A DNA stretch of 64,000 bases from Actinomycetota bacterium (GTDB lineage Bacteria; Actinomycetota; Thermoleophilia; Solirubrobacterales; Solirubrobacteraceae), in assembly GCA_009699245.1 (NCBI GenBank), contig WLOQ01000006.1, forward strand, positions 1 through 64,000, written 5' to 3'. The notes under the pieces were generated by a model. It was not told the DNA's origin and did no database searches. It was given only the letters and a program-made list of their open reading frames with translations. The translations under genes were made by a program, and so were the position numbers. Positions 34,909-43,805 of this stretch are shown piece by piece; the first letter of the stretch is position 1, and each line of letters opens with the position of its first letter.

Positions 34909-35661
34909 ATGATCGACAGCCACACCCACCTCGACTCGTGCGCACCGGACAACGACGAGCTCGTCGCAGCGGCGCGCGCCGCCGGCGTGACGCGGCTGCT
35001 CACGGTGGGGATGGACGAGGCGAGCAACCGCACGGCGCTCGCCGCGGCGGAGCGGTTTCCCGAGGTGTTCGCAGCGGTCGGACGGCACCCGAACGCCGCC
35101 GCGGGCTATGACGCCGCCGCGCAGGCCGACCTCGAGCAGCTCGCCACGCACGAGCGCTGCGTCGCGATCGGCGAGACCGGCCTCGATTACCACCACGATC
35201 GCGCCCCGCGGGCCGATCAGCTGCGCGCCTTCGAGCACCAGATCGAGGTGGCGCAGTCGCTCGGCAAGCCGCTCGTCATCCACACGCGCGCCGCGGATGC
35301 CGACACGCTCGCCGTGCTGCGCGAGCGCACCGGGAGCATGCGCGTGATCCTCCACTGCTTCTCGATGACCGACGAGCTCGACGCCTGCCTCGAGCAGCCC
35401 GACTGGTGGTTCTCCTTCGCCGGGAACGTCACCTACCCGAGCGCCGAGGCGCTCGCACGCGCCGCGGAGCTCGTGCCCGAGGATCGGCTGCTCGTCGAGA
35501 CCGACGCGCCCTATCTCTCGCCGCAGCCGGTCCGCAAGGACCGCAACCAGCCGGCATATGTCGTGCATACGGCGCGCTTCGTCGCCGAGCGCCGCGGTGT
35601 CACGTACGAGGAGCTCGACCGCGTCGTCGAGCGCAACGCGGCCGCGCTCTTCGGGTGGTGA
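34909..35661 (+). CDS. tatD: TatD-family metal-dependent hydrolase/DNase
   Basis: A 250-residue TIM-barrel protein. Metal ligands are His5 and His7 in MIDSHTHLD, Glu in AIGETGLDYH, and further His/Asp in LVIHTRAAD, ILHCFS and VETDAPYLSP. TatD proteins are 3'-5' exonucleases on DNA/RNA or D-aminoacyl hydrolases. It sits 10 bp after metG, as in mycobacteria. Confidence 0.93.
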   Translation: MIDSHTHLDSCAPDNDELVAAARAAGVTRLLTVGMDEASNRTALAAAERFPEVFAAVGRHPNAAAGYDAAAQADLEQLATHERCVAIGETGLDYHHDRAPRADQLRAFEHQIEVAQSLGKPLVIHTRAADADTLAVLRERTGSMRVILHCFSMTDELDACLEQPDWWFSFAGNVTYPSAEALARAAELVPEDRLLVETDAPYLSPQPVRKDRNQPAYVVHTARFVAERRGVTYEELDRVVERNAAALFGW

Positions 35662-35669
35662 GGGCGCCC

Positions 35670-36503
35670 GTGTCCGACGTCACCCAGCCGAGCCTGCGGC
35701 GGATGCGCGAGCACGGGATCCGGCCCAAGCGCGATCTCGGCCAGAACTTCCTCGTCGACTCGAACATCCTCGGCGTGATCGAGCGACTCGCCGAGCTCGA
35801 CCCGCAGGACGCCGTGCTGGAGATCGGCGGGGGGCTCGGCGTCCTCAGCGAGCACCTCGCGCCGCGCTGCTCGCATCTCCATGTGGTCGAGATCGATCGC
35901 GTGCTCGTCCCGGCACTCGAGGAGGCGCTGGCGCCCTTCGCGAACGTGACGCTCCATGTCGCCGATGCGATGAAGCTCGATCTCGGCGCGCTCGATCCGG
36001 CGCCGACGGCGGTCGTCGCGAACCTCCCGTACGGCATCGCCGCGACCTCGATCCTGCGCACGATCGAGGAGCTGCCCGAGGCCACGCGCTGGGTCGCGAT
36101 GGTCCAGCGCGAGGTCGGCGAGCGCTTCGCTGCAGGGCCCGGCGGCGGCGCGTACGGCGTGCCGTCCGTGCTCGCGCAGATCGCCTGCGAGGTCCAGGTC
36201 GCACGCGCGGTGTCGCGCACCGTCTTCCAGCCGGTCCCGAATGTCGACTCGGTGCTCGTGCGGCTTACGCGCACCGGGCCGGCGGCGTCGCCGCGTCTGC
36301 GCGCGCTCGTGCAGGGCGCCTTCGCGCACCGCCGCAAGGCGCTCGCGCGCTCGCTCGAACACGCCGGCGTGATCCCCGGGCCCGACGTGCGCGGCCGTGC
36401 TCGTGCAGCGCTCGTCGCGATGGGGCATCCCGCTGACGTGCGTGCCGAGCGCCTCGCGCCGACCGAGTTCGTGGACCTTCTCGAGCGGATCGAGGCAGGG
36501 TGA
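35670..36503 (+). CDS. rsmA: 16S rRNA dimethyladenosine transferase RsmA (KsgA)
   Basis: A 277-residue methyltransferase. RPKRDLGQNFLVDSNIL is the family N-terminus; the SAM motif is VLEIGGGLGVLSEHLA and the catalytic motif IV is NLPYGIA. It dimethylates two adjacent adenines in helix 45. The GTG at 35670 has AGGG 6 nt upstream; an in-frame GTG at 35658 overlapping the tatD stop is an alternative. It overlaps ispE by 4 bp. Confidence 0.95.
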   Translation: MSDVTQPSLRRMREHGIRPKRDLGQNFLVDSNILGVIERLAELDPQDAVLEIGGGLGVLSEHLAPRCSHLHVVEIDRVLVPALEEALAPFANVTLHVADAMKLDLGALDPAPTAVVANLPYGIAATSILRTIEELPEATRWVAMVQREVGERFAAGPGGGAYGVPSVLAQIACEVQVARAVSRTVFQPVPNVDSVLVRLTRTGPAASPRLRALVQGAFAHRRKALARSLEHAGVIPGPDVRGRARAALVAMGHPADVRAERLAPTEFVDLLERIEAG

Positions 36504-37393
36504 CGGCGCTGCACGAGGTCGCTCCGGCGAAGATCAACCTCGGGCTGACGCTCGGTCCGACGCGCGCCGACGGGCGCCATGAGCTCGTGACCGTCATGCA
36601 GCCGGTGGCGCTCTGCGACCGCGTGCGGCTCACCCCCGCCGGGCTCGGGGCGGCCGAGGACGAGGTCCATTGTCCCGGCGTCACCGGGGAGAACCTCGCG
36701 ACGGCCGCGCTGCGCGACTTCCGCGCGCGCACCGGGTGGCATGGCGCGGCGGTGCGCATCGACATCGAGAAGCGCATCCCCGTCGCCGCGGGCATGGCCG
36801 GTGGATCGGCGGACGCTGCCGCTGTCCTGCGGCTCGCAGCGCGCGCCGCAGGGGTGCGGGACGACCGGCTGCTGCGCGAGATCGCCGCCGGTCTCGGCGC
36901 CGACGTGCCGGCGCAGGTGCGCCCGCGCCGCTACCTCGCCACCGGCGCGGGCGAGCGGCTGCATGCGCTGCCGGACCCGGCGCCGTTCGGGATCCTCGTC
37001 GTGCGCGCGCCCTTCGGCCTGTCCACGGGGGACGTCTTCCGCGAGGCCGACCGCCTCGGGCTGCCCCGCAGCGGTGCCGCGCTCGAGGCGCGCAGCGCCG
37101 ACCTGGCGGCGGCGCTCGCCGCCGGCTCGCCGCTGGCGCCCGGCGACCTGCTCCTCAACGACCTCGAGCCCGCCGCGGTGTCGCTGCGCCCGGAGCTGCA
37201 GTGGACGCTCGACGAGGTCCGCGGCACGGGAGCCGACCACGCGCTCGTGTGCGGCTCGGGCCCGACGGTGATCGGGCTCTTCGCCGACCTCGAGCTCGCG
37301 CGCTCCGCTGCGGTGGCGCTCAGCGGTCGCGAGCCGCGGCCCGTCGCCGTCGAGCCCTGGTACCCCTTCTTCATGCCGGACCTCACGCCATGA
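36500..37393 (+). CDS. ispE: 4-diphosphocytidyl-2-C-methyl-D-erythritol kinase
   Basis: A 297-residue GHMP kinase of the MEP pathway for isoprenoids. It begins VAPAKINLGLTL; the ATP loop is PVAAGMAGGSADAAAVLRL; the C-terminal motif is ALVCGSGPTVIGLF. GTG start overlapping the rsmA stop. The rsmA-ispE order is conserved in actinobacteria. The next gene overlaps it and encodes a likely isoprenoid-lipid-recycling protein. Confidence 0.95.
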   Translation: MTALHEVAPAKINLGLTLGPTRADGRHELVTVMQPVALCDRVRLTPAGLGAAEDEVHCPGVTGENLATAALRDFRARTGWHGAAVRIDIEKRIPVAAGMAGGSADAAAVLRLAARAAGVRDDRLLREIAAGLGADVPAQVRPRRYLATGAGERLHALPDPAPFGILVVRAPFGLSTGDVFREADRLGLPRSGAALEARSADLAAALAAGSPLAPGDLLLNDLEPAAVSLRPELQWTLDEVRGTGADHALVCGSGPTVIGLFADLELARSAAVALSGREPRPVAVEPWYPFFMPDLTP

Positions 37394-38928
37394 AGCTCTG
37401 GGCGTATGTCGTCGCCGCGCTGATCGCCGGGGCGCTCTTCAGGCGCCGGCGGCATCTCGAGCCGCCGATGCTCGTCGGCGGCGTCCTCGCGATCGTGCTC
37501 CTCGCCGTCTACGGCACCGGCGCGGTGCATCTGCCGACCCTCGAGGAGGTGCTCACGCACGTCGGGTCGACCCTCGGCGCATGGACGTACCTCCTCGTCG
37601 CCGTCTTCGCCTTCCTGGAGACCGGGGCCTTCATCGGGCTGATCGCCCCGGGGGAGACGGCGATGATCGTCGGCGGCGTCGTCGCCGGGCAGGGCGAGAT
37701 CTCGGTGATCACGCTGATCGCGATCACCTGGTTCGCCGCGGTGCTGGGCGACTGCGCCAGTTACGAGCTCGGACGGCGCCTCGGTCGCGACTTCCTCGTG
37801 CGGCATGGGTCGCGCTTTCAGATCACGCCCGAGCGCCTCGAGCGCGTCGAGACATTCTTCCAGGCGCACGGCGGGAAGGCGATCTTCATCGGGCGCTTCG
37901 TCGGCCTCGTGCGTGCGGTCGCGCCGTTCCTCGCCGGGTCCGGCCGCATGCCGTTCCGGCGCTTCCTGCCCTACGACGTGCTCGGCGCCGGGCTCTGGTC
38001 GACGACGTTCATCCTCATCGGCTACGTCTTCTGGCAGAGCTTCGATCAGGTCCTGAAGATCGCCAAGCAGGGCGCGATCGGCCTCGGGGTCGCGATCTCG
38101 GTCGTCGTCGGGATCGTGCTCCTCGTCCGCGTGCTCGCCGATGACGAGCGCCGCCACGCGCTCGAGGCCCGCATCATGGCCGCGCTCGATCGGCCGGGCC
38201 TGCGCGTCCTCCAGCCGGTCGTCCGCTGGGCGAAGGGGCCCGCGCGGTTCTTCATCCAGCGGCTCACGCCCGGACAGCTCGGCCTTGAGCTGACGGCGCT
38301 GCTCGCGGTCGTCGCGGTCGGCTCCTTCGGGTACATCGGAAACTGGCTCGTCATCAGGAGCCGGGGCTATGGGTCGCTCGACGCGACGGTGCACCGCTGG
38401 GCGGTGGATCTGGCCGATGCGACGGCGACGGACATCGCCCGGGTCCTCACCTGGCTCGGCTCGCCCTGGATCATGGAGACGCTCTGCGTGCTTGTCGCGA
38501 TTGCGCTGCTCACACGCCGGCGCGTGCTCGAGGCCGTGGTCGTCGCCGGTGGCATGGCGCTCACGACCGGCCTCGTGGTGCTCACCAAAGGGCTCGTGGA
38601 TCGCCCGCGTCCGTCGGACGCGCTGGTCGAGGCGGGCACCTCCTCCTTCCCCTCAGGCCACGCCGCATACGCCATGGCCTGGGTCGTCCTCGCGATCGTC
38701 GCGGTGCGTGTCGTGCCGGCGCTGCGCGGGCGCTGGTGGCTCGTCGTCGCCGGAATCCTCGTGGCGCTCGTCGTCGGTCTCACGCGGCTCTATCTGCGCG
38801 CACACTGGGCTGCAGACGTGTTCGGCGGCTGGGGCGTGGCTGCGATGAGCTTCTCGATCGTCGCGATCGTGGCGCTGATCGTCGCCTTCGTGCGCCAGAA
38901 TGGATCCGCCGGATCCCCGCCGCCATGA
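37390..38928 (+). CDS. DedA-PAP2 fusion: membrane protein with lipid-phosphatase domain
   Basis: A 512-residue protein. Residues 50-250 are a DedA/SNARE-associated domain with FLETGAFIGLIAPGET and FIGRFVGLVRAVAPFLAGSG. Residues 300-505 are a PAP2 phosphatase domain with all three motifs: K400-x6-R407-P408, PSGH (421-424) and R466-x5-H472-x3-D476. DedA proteins include undecaprenyl-phosphate flippases and PAP2 includes undecaprenyl-pyrophosphate phosphatases, so the fusion probably dephosphorylates and recycles the carrier lipid (inference). Its ATG overlaps the ispE stop. Confidence 0.88.
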   Translation: MKLWAYVVAALIAGALFRRRRHLEPPMLVGGVLAIVLLAVYGTGAVHLPTLEEVLTHVGSTLGAWTYLLVAVFAFLETGAFIGLIAPGETAMIVGGVVAGQGEISVITLIAITWFAAVLGDCASYELGRRLGRDFLVRHGSRFQITPERLERVETFFQAHGGKAIFIGRFVGLVRAVAPFLAGSGRMPFRRFLPYDVLGAGLWSTTFILIGYVFWQSFDQVLKIAKQGAIGLGVAISVVVGIVLLVRVLADDERRHALEARIMAALDRPGLRVLQPVVRWAKGPARFFIQRLTPGQLGLELTALLAVVAVGSFGYIGNWLVIRSRGYGSLDATVHRWAVDLADATATDIARVLTWLGSPWIMETLCVLVAIALLTRRRVLEAVVVAGGMALTTGLVVLTKGLVDRPRPSDALVEAGTSSFPSGHAAYAMAWVVLAIVAVRVVPALRGRWWLVVAGILVALVVGLTRLYLRAHWAADVFGGWGVAAMSFSIVAIVALIVAFVRQNGSAGSPPP

Positions 38929-39140
38929 GTAACGACTCGATCATCGTCCTCGTCGCCGCCTGCAGCGCGGTCTTCATCGTCGCTGCATGGGTCGGCCTGC
39001 TCGCCGTCCCCGCGTGGCAGGCCTACTCACGCACCTGGGAGCGGCTCGCGGCGATCTTCCTGTCGCTCTACACCGTCGCAGCCTGCATGCTGGTGGGCGT
39101 CGCCATGGGCGCGGCGTTCGTCTGGTTCTTCGCGGACTGA
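38925..39140 (+). CDS. Small two-helix membrane protein
   Basis: A 71-residue protein with two membrane helices (about 5-30 and 42-69). Its ATG overlaps the stop of the DedA-PAP2 gene by 4 bp, so it is the last gene of the metG operon and may be an accessory subunit. No recognisable family. Confidence 0.65.
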   Translation: MSNDSIIVLVAACSAVFIVAAWVGLLAVPAWQAYSRTWERLAAIFLSLYTVAACMLVGVAMGAAFVWFFAD

Positions 39141-39177
39141 CGGCGGCGGCGCTCACGGCCGACGGTGCCGGGGCGCA

Positions 39178-39183
39178 TAGACT
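39178..39183 (+). promoter_or_regulatory. -10 element, leaderless promoter of the PucR gene
   Basis: TAGACT ends 6 bp before the ATG at 39190. Confidence 0.5.
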
Positions 39184-39189
39184 CACCCC

Positions 39190-40416
39190 ATGTCGACGTC
39201 GGCGCACGGCGCCCGCGAACTGGACCTCGGGGCGTTCGACGCCATCACTGCCGCCGTCGGCTCCGGTGCAGGACTTCCCGAGGTGGTTCGCGCCGCCGCA
39301 CGAGCACTCGATGCCAGCATCGTGGTGAGCGACCGGGCCGGCAACGTGCTCGCCGTCTCCGTGGCGTCGCCGGCAGATGAGCAGGCGATCCTGACCGGCC
39401 GCGAGGGTGTGCAGCACGTCGAGCTGCGCATCGCCGACCAGCCGGTCGGGCTGCTGCGCCTGCGCGGGCGCGAGGAGCCGGACCCGCTCGCACTGCGTCT
39501 TGTGACGACGATCGTCGCTGCCGAAGTCGAGCGCCTCCGCGCGCCCGAGACGGCGTCGGCGGAGGCCGCCGGGGAGGTGCTCCGCGCGATCCTGCGCCGC
39601 GAGCTCAGCGGGCCCGCCGTGGCGGTGGCCGCTGCTGAGGCGGGGCTGACGCTCGGAGCGACACCGAGCATGCTCGTCGTGCGCGTCCACGCGCACGTCC
39701 CGGGCGATGACGGCCGCCGCGCTCGGGTCACGGCACTCGTCGAGCGCGGTGCACGCGCCGTCGTCGCACAGGCCGTCGCGGCTCCGAGCGAGCGTCAGGA
39801 GCTCCCGGGCGAGGAACTGCTCGTGCTGCTCCCGGATGGTGGGGAGGACGCCGCCGACCGCGCGGCACAGAGCGTCCATCGCGAGCTGCGTGCCGGACTC
39901 GCCGGCCATTCCTGCACGATCGGCCGCAGCCGGCCGTGCGCGGAGCCCGGCGACCTCCCGCGCGCGGCGGGCGAGGCGCTGCTCGCGGCGAACGTCGCCG
40001 AAGGCGACGCCGAGCGCCCGATCCTCGCGTTCGAGGAGACCGGGGCGTATCGCCTCCTGCTGCCCGCGATGGCCGAGGATCCCGCAGAGCTCCAGCGCTT
40101 CTATGCCGAGACGGTCGAGCCGCTCGTCGCCTACGATGAGCAGTACGAGACCGACCTCGTCACGACCGTCGCGACGTTTCTCGACGCCGACGGCAACGTC
40201 GCCGGCACGGCCCAGCGACTCTTCACGCACCGTCACACGGTCCGGTATCGCCTCGAGCGCGTGCGCGAGCTCTCCGGCCTCGACGTGGGCTCCACGGACG
40301 GGCGCGAGAAGCTCAGCCTCGGGCTCAAGGCCATGCGCGTCCTCGGCATCGCGCATCGTGGGGGTCCGGCCACCGAGGCCGGGGCCGCTGCGGGCCGCGT
40401 GCCGCGCGGGCGCTGA
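39190..40416 (+). CDS. PucR/CdaR-family transcriptional regulator
   Basis: A 408-residue regulator. The N-terminal third is GAF-like (LDASIVVSDRAGNVLAVSVA); the middle is the GGDEF-like CdaR domain; the C-terminal HTH_30 has FLDADGNVAGTAQRLFTHRH followed by TVRYRLERV. The family controls purine, sugar-diacid or amino-acid catabolism, but no target operon is adjacent. Leaderless promoter at 39178. Confidence 0.87.
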   Translation: MSTSAHGARELDLGAFDAITAAVGSGAGLPEVVRAAARALDASIVVSDRAGNVLAVSVASPADEQAILTGREGVQHVELRIADQPVGLLRLRGREEPDPLALRLVTTIVAAEVERLRAPETASAEAAGEVLRAILRRELSGPAVAVAAAEAGLTLGATPSMLVVRVHAHVPGDDGRRARVTALVERGARAVVAQAVAAPSERQELPGEELLVLLPDGGEDAADRAAQSVHRELRAGLAGHSCTIGRSRPCAEPGDLPRAAGEALLAANVAEGDAERPILAFEETGAYRLLLPAMAEDPAELQRFYAETVEPLVAYDEQYETDLVTTVATFLDADGNVAGTAQRLFTHRHTVRYRLERVRELSGLDVGSTDGREKLSLGLKAMRVLGIAHRGGPATEAGAAAGRVPRGR

Positions 40417-40422
40417 GCTGCC

Positions 40423-40995
40423 ATGTCGCTCGAGCCCGACCTCGTCGCGATCGTCGTCGACGCGCTCGCCGCGCCCCAGGACGCGGGCCTCGACCACGCC
40501 GCCGGGGCGGGAAGCGCTCAGCGCCTGCGGGCCGAGCTGCGCGCTATCGCCCGCCGCTGGGTGGCCGCCACCGCGCCCGGGATGGCCTATGAGGCGACGT
40601 CGCCGGCCGCCGCGTTCGCCGCGCTGGGCGACCACCACGGCCCGGTGGTGCTGGTGGCTCCGGACGTCCCGCGGCTCAGTGCTGGTCACGCGCAGGCGGT
40701 GCGTGCGGACCTTGAGGCGGGCGTCGGCATGGTCATCGGACCGACGCACGACCGACGCCCGTACCTCGTCGCCTTCGCCGCGCCGGACCTCGAGCTGCTC
40801 GAGGCCGCGACGGACCACTGGGACGCGCTCACCGCGCTGGCGGCGACGCGCGGACTCGACGTGTCGATCCTGCGCGCCGAGCGGCGGCTCGTGAGCGCCG
40901 CTGACGCGCGCGCCATCGCGCTCGATCCGCTCGCATCGTCCGCATTGACCGATGAGTTGCGACTCCTGCGCGAACTGGGTAGGACTGGGCCATGA
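40423..40995 (+). CDS. DUF2064/CofC-like nucleotidyltransferase-fold protein
   Basis: A 190-residue protein. GPVVLVAPDVPRLSAGHAQA and MVIGPTHDRRPYLVAFAAPD resemble the GT-A-like DUF2064 (glycosyltransferase) family, where the Asp near the first motif would bind metal. The N-terminal nucleotide-binding strand is poorly conserved, so activity is uncertain. It follows the PucR gene by 6 bp and overlaps the next gene by 4 bp. Confidence 0.6.
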   Translation: MSLEPDLVAIVVDALAAPQDAGLDHAAGAGSAQRLRAELRAIARRWVAATAPGMAYEATSPAAAFAALGDHHGPVVLVAPDVPRLSAGHAQAVRADLEAGVGMVIGPTHDRRPYLVAFAAPDLELLEAATDHWDALTALAATRGLDVSILRAERRLVSAADARAIALDPLASSALTDELRLLRELGRTGP

Positions 40996-41225
40996 GCAGC
41001 CTTGATGACCGGCGACGCGAGGAACGGCGGCCCGTGGAGGAGGCCGGCGGTGGGGAGGCCGAGGGCTTCGAGCTCGCGGAGCAGGCCCTGATCGAACAGG
41101 CGGAGAACTGGGAGGCCGGGCGTGCGCCGCGCCGCGACGCCTTCCCGGCGGAGGAGGACTCGGGCGCGGTCTACGGCGAAGCCGATCATGAGCGCACGTC
41201 GGAGAGCGACGACGACACTGCGTAG
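40992..41225 (+). CDS. Small acidic protein
   Basis: A 77-residue Glu/Asp-rich protein with a helical middle (EGFELAEQALIEQAENWEAG) and a disordered acidic end. It is translationally coupled to the DUF2064-like gene. No recognised function. Confidence 0.55.
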   Translation: MSSLDDRRREERRPVEEAGGGEAEGFELAEQALIEQAENWEAGRAPRRDAFPAEEDSGAVYGEADHERTSESDDDTA

Positions 41226-41241
41226 TCTTTCCGGTCCCCGG

Positions 41242-41313
41242 TGGGGGATCGTCTAATCGGCAAGACACTGGGTTTTGGTCCCAGCAATCGAGGTTCGAGC
41301 CCTCGTCCCCCAG
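41242..41313 (+). tRNA. tRNA-Gln (anticodon TTG)
   Basis: 72 nt with a perfect 7-bp acceptor stem (TGGGGGA with TCCCCCA), D arm, anticodon stem CTGGG/CCCAG around TTTTGGT (anticodon TTG), and T arm GAGGTTCGAGCCCTC. CCA is not encoded. TAGTCT at 41223 is a likely -10. Confidence 0.95.
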
Positions 41314-41327
41314 TCCGCCGCGACCTC

Positions 41328-41333
41328 TACGAT
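41328..41333 (+). promoter_or_regulatory. -10 element, leaderless glmU promoter
   Basis: TACGAT ends 6 bp before the GTG of glmU at 41340, which supports that start over a longer reading through the tRNA. Confidence 0.5.
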
Positions 41334-41339
41334 GGCCGC

Positions 41340-42731
41340 GTGAGCGCCCCGACCGTCGTGATCCTGGCCGCTGGTCAGGGGACCCGCATGCAGTCGGCAA
41401 CGCCGAAGGTCCTCCACGACCTCTGCGGCGTGCCATTGATCGGTTGGCCCATCGCGGCCGCCCGCACGGCCGGCGCCGACCGGGTGATCGTCGTCGACGG
41501 GCCGCAGCAGCCGCTCGCCGGGCTCCTCCCTGAGGGGATTGAGACGGTCGTCCAGCCGCAGGCTGACGGGACGGGCGGCGCCGTGCGCGCTGCCGCGCCG
41601 CTACTCGACGGGGCCGGTCCCGTGCTCGTCCTCAGTGGCGACGTGCCGCTCGTCTCGGCCGCCGTGATCGGCGCGCTCCTCGAGGCGCACAGCGCCGGGG
41701 GTGCCGCCGCGACGGTCGCGACGGCGCTGCTCGATGACGCCACCGGCTACGGGCGGATCGTCCGCGCGGCGGACGGCGGGCTCGAGCGCATCGTCGAGAC
41801 GAAGGTCGCCGGCGATGCGTCCGCGGAGGAGCTCGCGATCCGTGAGGTGAACGCGGGGATCTACGTCTTCGAGGCGGCCGCACTCCTTGCAGCGCTGCCC
41901 CGGCTCTCCGCCGACAATGCCCAGGGCGAGTTCTACCTGCCAGAGGTGCTCGCGCTCCTGCGCGCGGACGGTGCCGTGGTTGCGGCTCACGTCGTCGACG
42001 ACCCGGCGGCGGTCCTGGGCATCAACGACCGCATCCAGCTCGCCACCGTCCGGGACATCGCCCGGGCGCGGATCATCGAGGACCATCGGCGCGCCGGGGT
42101 GGACGTCATCGACCCGGGCTCCACCTTCATCGATGTGACCGTCGAACTCGGACCCGACACGGTGGTCGAGCCGTTCACCGTGCTGCGCGGCGCGACCCGC
42201 GCCGGCGCCGGGTGCCGGATCGGCCCGTCCACGACGCTCACCGATGTCGTGCTCGGCGATGACGTGGTGATCGTCCACTCGTACGCCGTCGATGCGCACG
42301 CGCATGCAGGGGTGCGTGTCGGCCCCTACGCCTACCTGCGGCCCGGGACGGTCCTGCGCGAGGGCGCCAAGGTCGGCACGTTCGTCGAGGTCAAGAACTC
42401 GGACATCGGCCCGGGGACCAAGGTGCCGCATCTGTCGTACATCGGCGATGCCGACGTCGGCGCCCGCACGAATCTCGGTGCCGGCACGATCACCGCCAAC
42501 TACGACGGGTTCCACAAGCACCGCACGACGATCGGCGACGGGGTCCGCGGCGGCGTCGACGTCTCGCTCGTCGCGCCGGTCAGTCTCGGCGACGGGGCGT
42601 GGACGGCCGCCGGCTCGACGATCACCGACGACGTGCCGCCCGGAGCGCTCGGCGTCGCGCGCGAGCGGCAGCGGAACGTCGAGGGCTTCGCCGAGCGCCG
42701 CGCGGCGGACGCGGGGGAGGACCGGTCATGA
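41340..42731 (+). CDS. glmU: Bifunctional UDP-GlcNAc pyrophosphorylase/GlcN-1-P acetyltransferase
   Basis: A 463-residue enzyme making UDP-GlcNAc for peptidoglycan. The N-terminal uridyltransferase has VILAAGQGTRMQSATPKVLH and QADGTGGAVRAA; the C-terminal left-handed beta-helix has GPYAYLRPGT, VEVKNSDIG and GAGTITANYDG with the catalytic His in the following loop. It overlaps prs by ATGA. Confidence 0.96.
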   Translation: MSAPTVVILAAGQGTRMQSATPKVLHDLCGVPLIGWPIAAARTAGADRVIVVDGPQQPLAGLLPEGIETVVQPQADGTGGAVRAAAPLLDGAGPVLVLSGDVPLVSAAVIGALLEAHSAGGAAATVATALLDDATGYGRIVRAADGGLERIVETKVAGDASAEELAIREVNAGIYVFEAAALLAALPRLSADNAQGEFYLPEVLALLRADGAVVAAHVVDDPAAVLGINDRIQLATVRDIARARIIEDHRRAGVDVIDPGSTFIDVTVELGPDTVVEPFTVLRGATRAGAGCRIGPSTTLTDVVLGDDVVIVHSYAVDAHAHAGVRVGPYAYLRPGTVLREGAKVGTFVEVKNSDIGPGTKVPHLSYIGDADVGARTNLGAGTITANYDGFHKHRTTIGDGVRGGVDVSLVAPVSLGDGAWTAAGSTITDDVPPGALGVARERQRNVEGFAERRAADAGEDRS

Positions 42732-43792
42732 CCGCACCCGTGCCTACACTGAGCGACGCCGCGGGCCCGGATGACGGGCCGGTGACCAGCACAGCGATGA
42801 ACACCAGCCTCCCGATCGATTACGACAAGCGGCTGATGCTCTTCTCGGGGCGCGCCAACCCCGAACTCGCGGAGCGCATCGCCGAGCGCCTCGGCGTCGG
42901 GCTCGGCCCGATCACGCTGAAGACGTTCTCCAACGGCGAGGTCTACTGCCGCTTCGAGGAGTCGATCCGCGGAGCCGATGTCTTCATCATCCAGCCGATC
43001 TGCGGCAACCCGCAGACGGGGATCACCGCGAACGACGCCCTGATGGAGCTGCTCGTGATGATCGATGCGGCCGTCGGCGCATCGGCGCACCGCGTGATCG
43101 CCGTGATGCCGTGGTACGGCTACTCGCGGCAGGACAAGAAGAGCGCACCGCGCGAGCCGATCAGCGCGCGTCTCGTCGCCCGGATGATCGAGTCGGCGGG
43201 CGCCGACCGCGTCCTCACGATGGACCTCCACGCAGGTCAGGTCCAGGCCTTCTTCCAGATCCCGGTCGACCACATGACCGCGCTCTTCATGCTCACGCAG
43301 TACTTCGCCGACCTCTCGCTCCACGATCTCGTGGTCGTCTCACCGGATGCCGGGCGCGTGAAGCTCAACAAGCGCTTCGCCTCGCAGATCGGCGCCGAGC
43401 TCGCGATTCTCGACAAGGAGCGCCCCGCGCAGCAGGTCGCGGAGATCGGCTACGTCATCGGCGATGTGCGCGGCAAGACGGCCGTGATCGTCGACGACAT
43501 GATCGACACCGCCGGCACGCTGCGCGCCGCGGGCCAGACGGTGATCGACGCGGGGGCCACCCGCGTGTTCGCCGCGGCGACGCACCCGGTGCTCAGCGGC
43601 GCCGCCTTCGAGAACCTCGCCGCCGCGCCGTTCGAGCAGATCATCGTCACCGACACGATTCCGCTCAGCCCGGGTGCGCCGGAGAACATCCGCACGCTCT
43701 CGTGTTCGGCGCTCCTCGCCGATTCGATCCGTCGCATTTTCAGCGACGACTCGGTCTCCGAAGTCTTCGGCGGCGAGAACCAGCTCTTCTAG
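42728..43792 (+). CDS. prs: Ribose-phosphate pyrophosphokinase (PRPP synthetase)
   Basis: 354 residues from the ATG that overlaps glmU. An internal ATG at 42797 would give 331 residues, closer to the family, so the first ~23 residues may be absent. FSGRANPELAERIAERLG, the flexible-loop MPWYGYSRQDKKSAPREPIS and the PRPP site VIVDDMIDTAGTL are diagnostic. It supplies PRPP for nucleotide, His, Trp and decaprenyl-arabinose synthesis. glmU-prs is conserved in actinobacteria. Confidence 0.95.
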   Translation: MTAPVPTLSDAAGPDDGPVTSTAMNTSLPIDYDKRLMLFSGRANPELAERIAERLGVGLGPITLKTFSNGEVYCRFEESIRGADVFIIQPICGNPQTGITANDALMELLVMIDAAVGASAHRVIAVMPWYGYSRQDKKSAPREPISARLVARMIESAGADRVLTMDLHAGQVQAFFQIPVDHMTALFMLTQYFADLSLHDLVVVSPDAGRVKLNKRFASQIGAELAILDKERPAQQVAEIGYVIGDVRGKTAVIVDDMIDTAGTLRAAGQTVIDAGATRVFAAATHPVLSGAAFENLAAAPFEQIIVTDTIPLSPGAPENIRTLSCSALLADSIRRIFSDDSVSEVFGGENQLF

Positions 43793-43805
43793 CCGTCGCC
43801 GGCGC

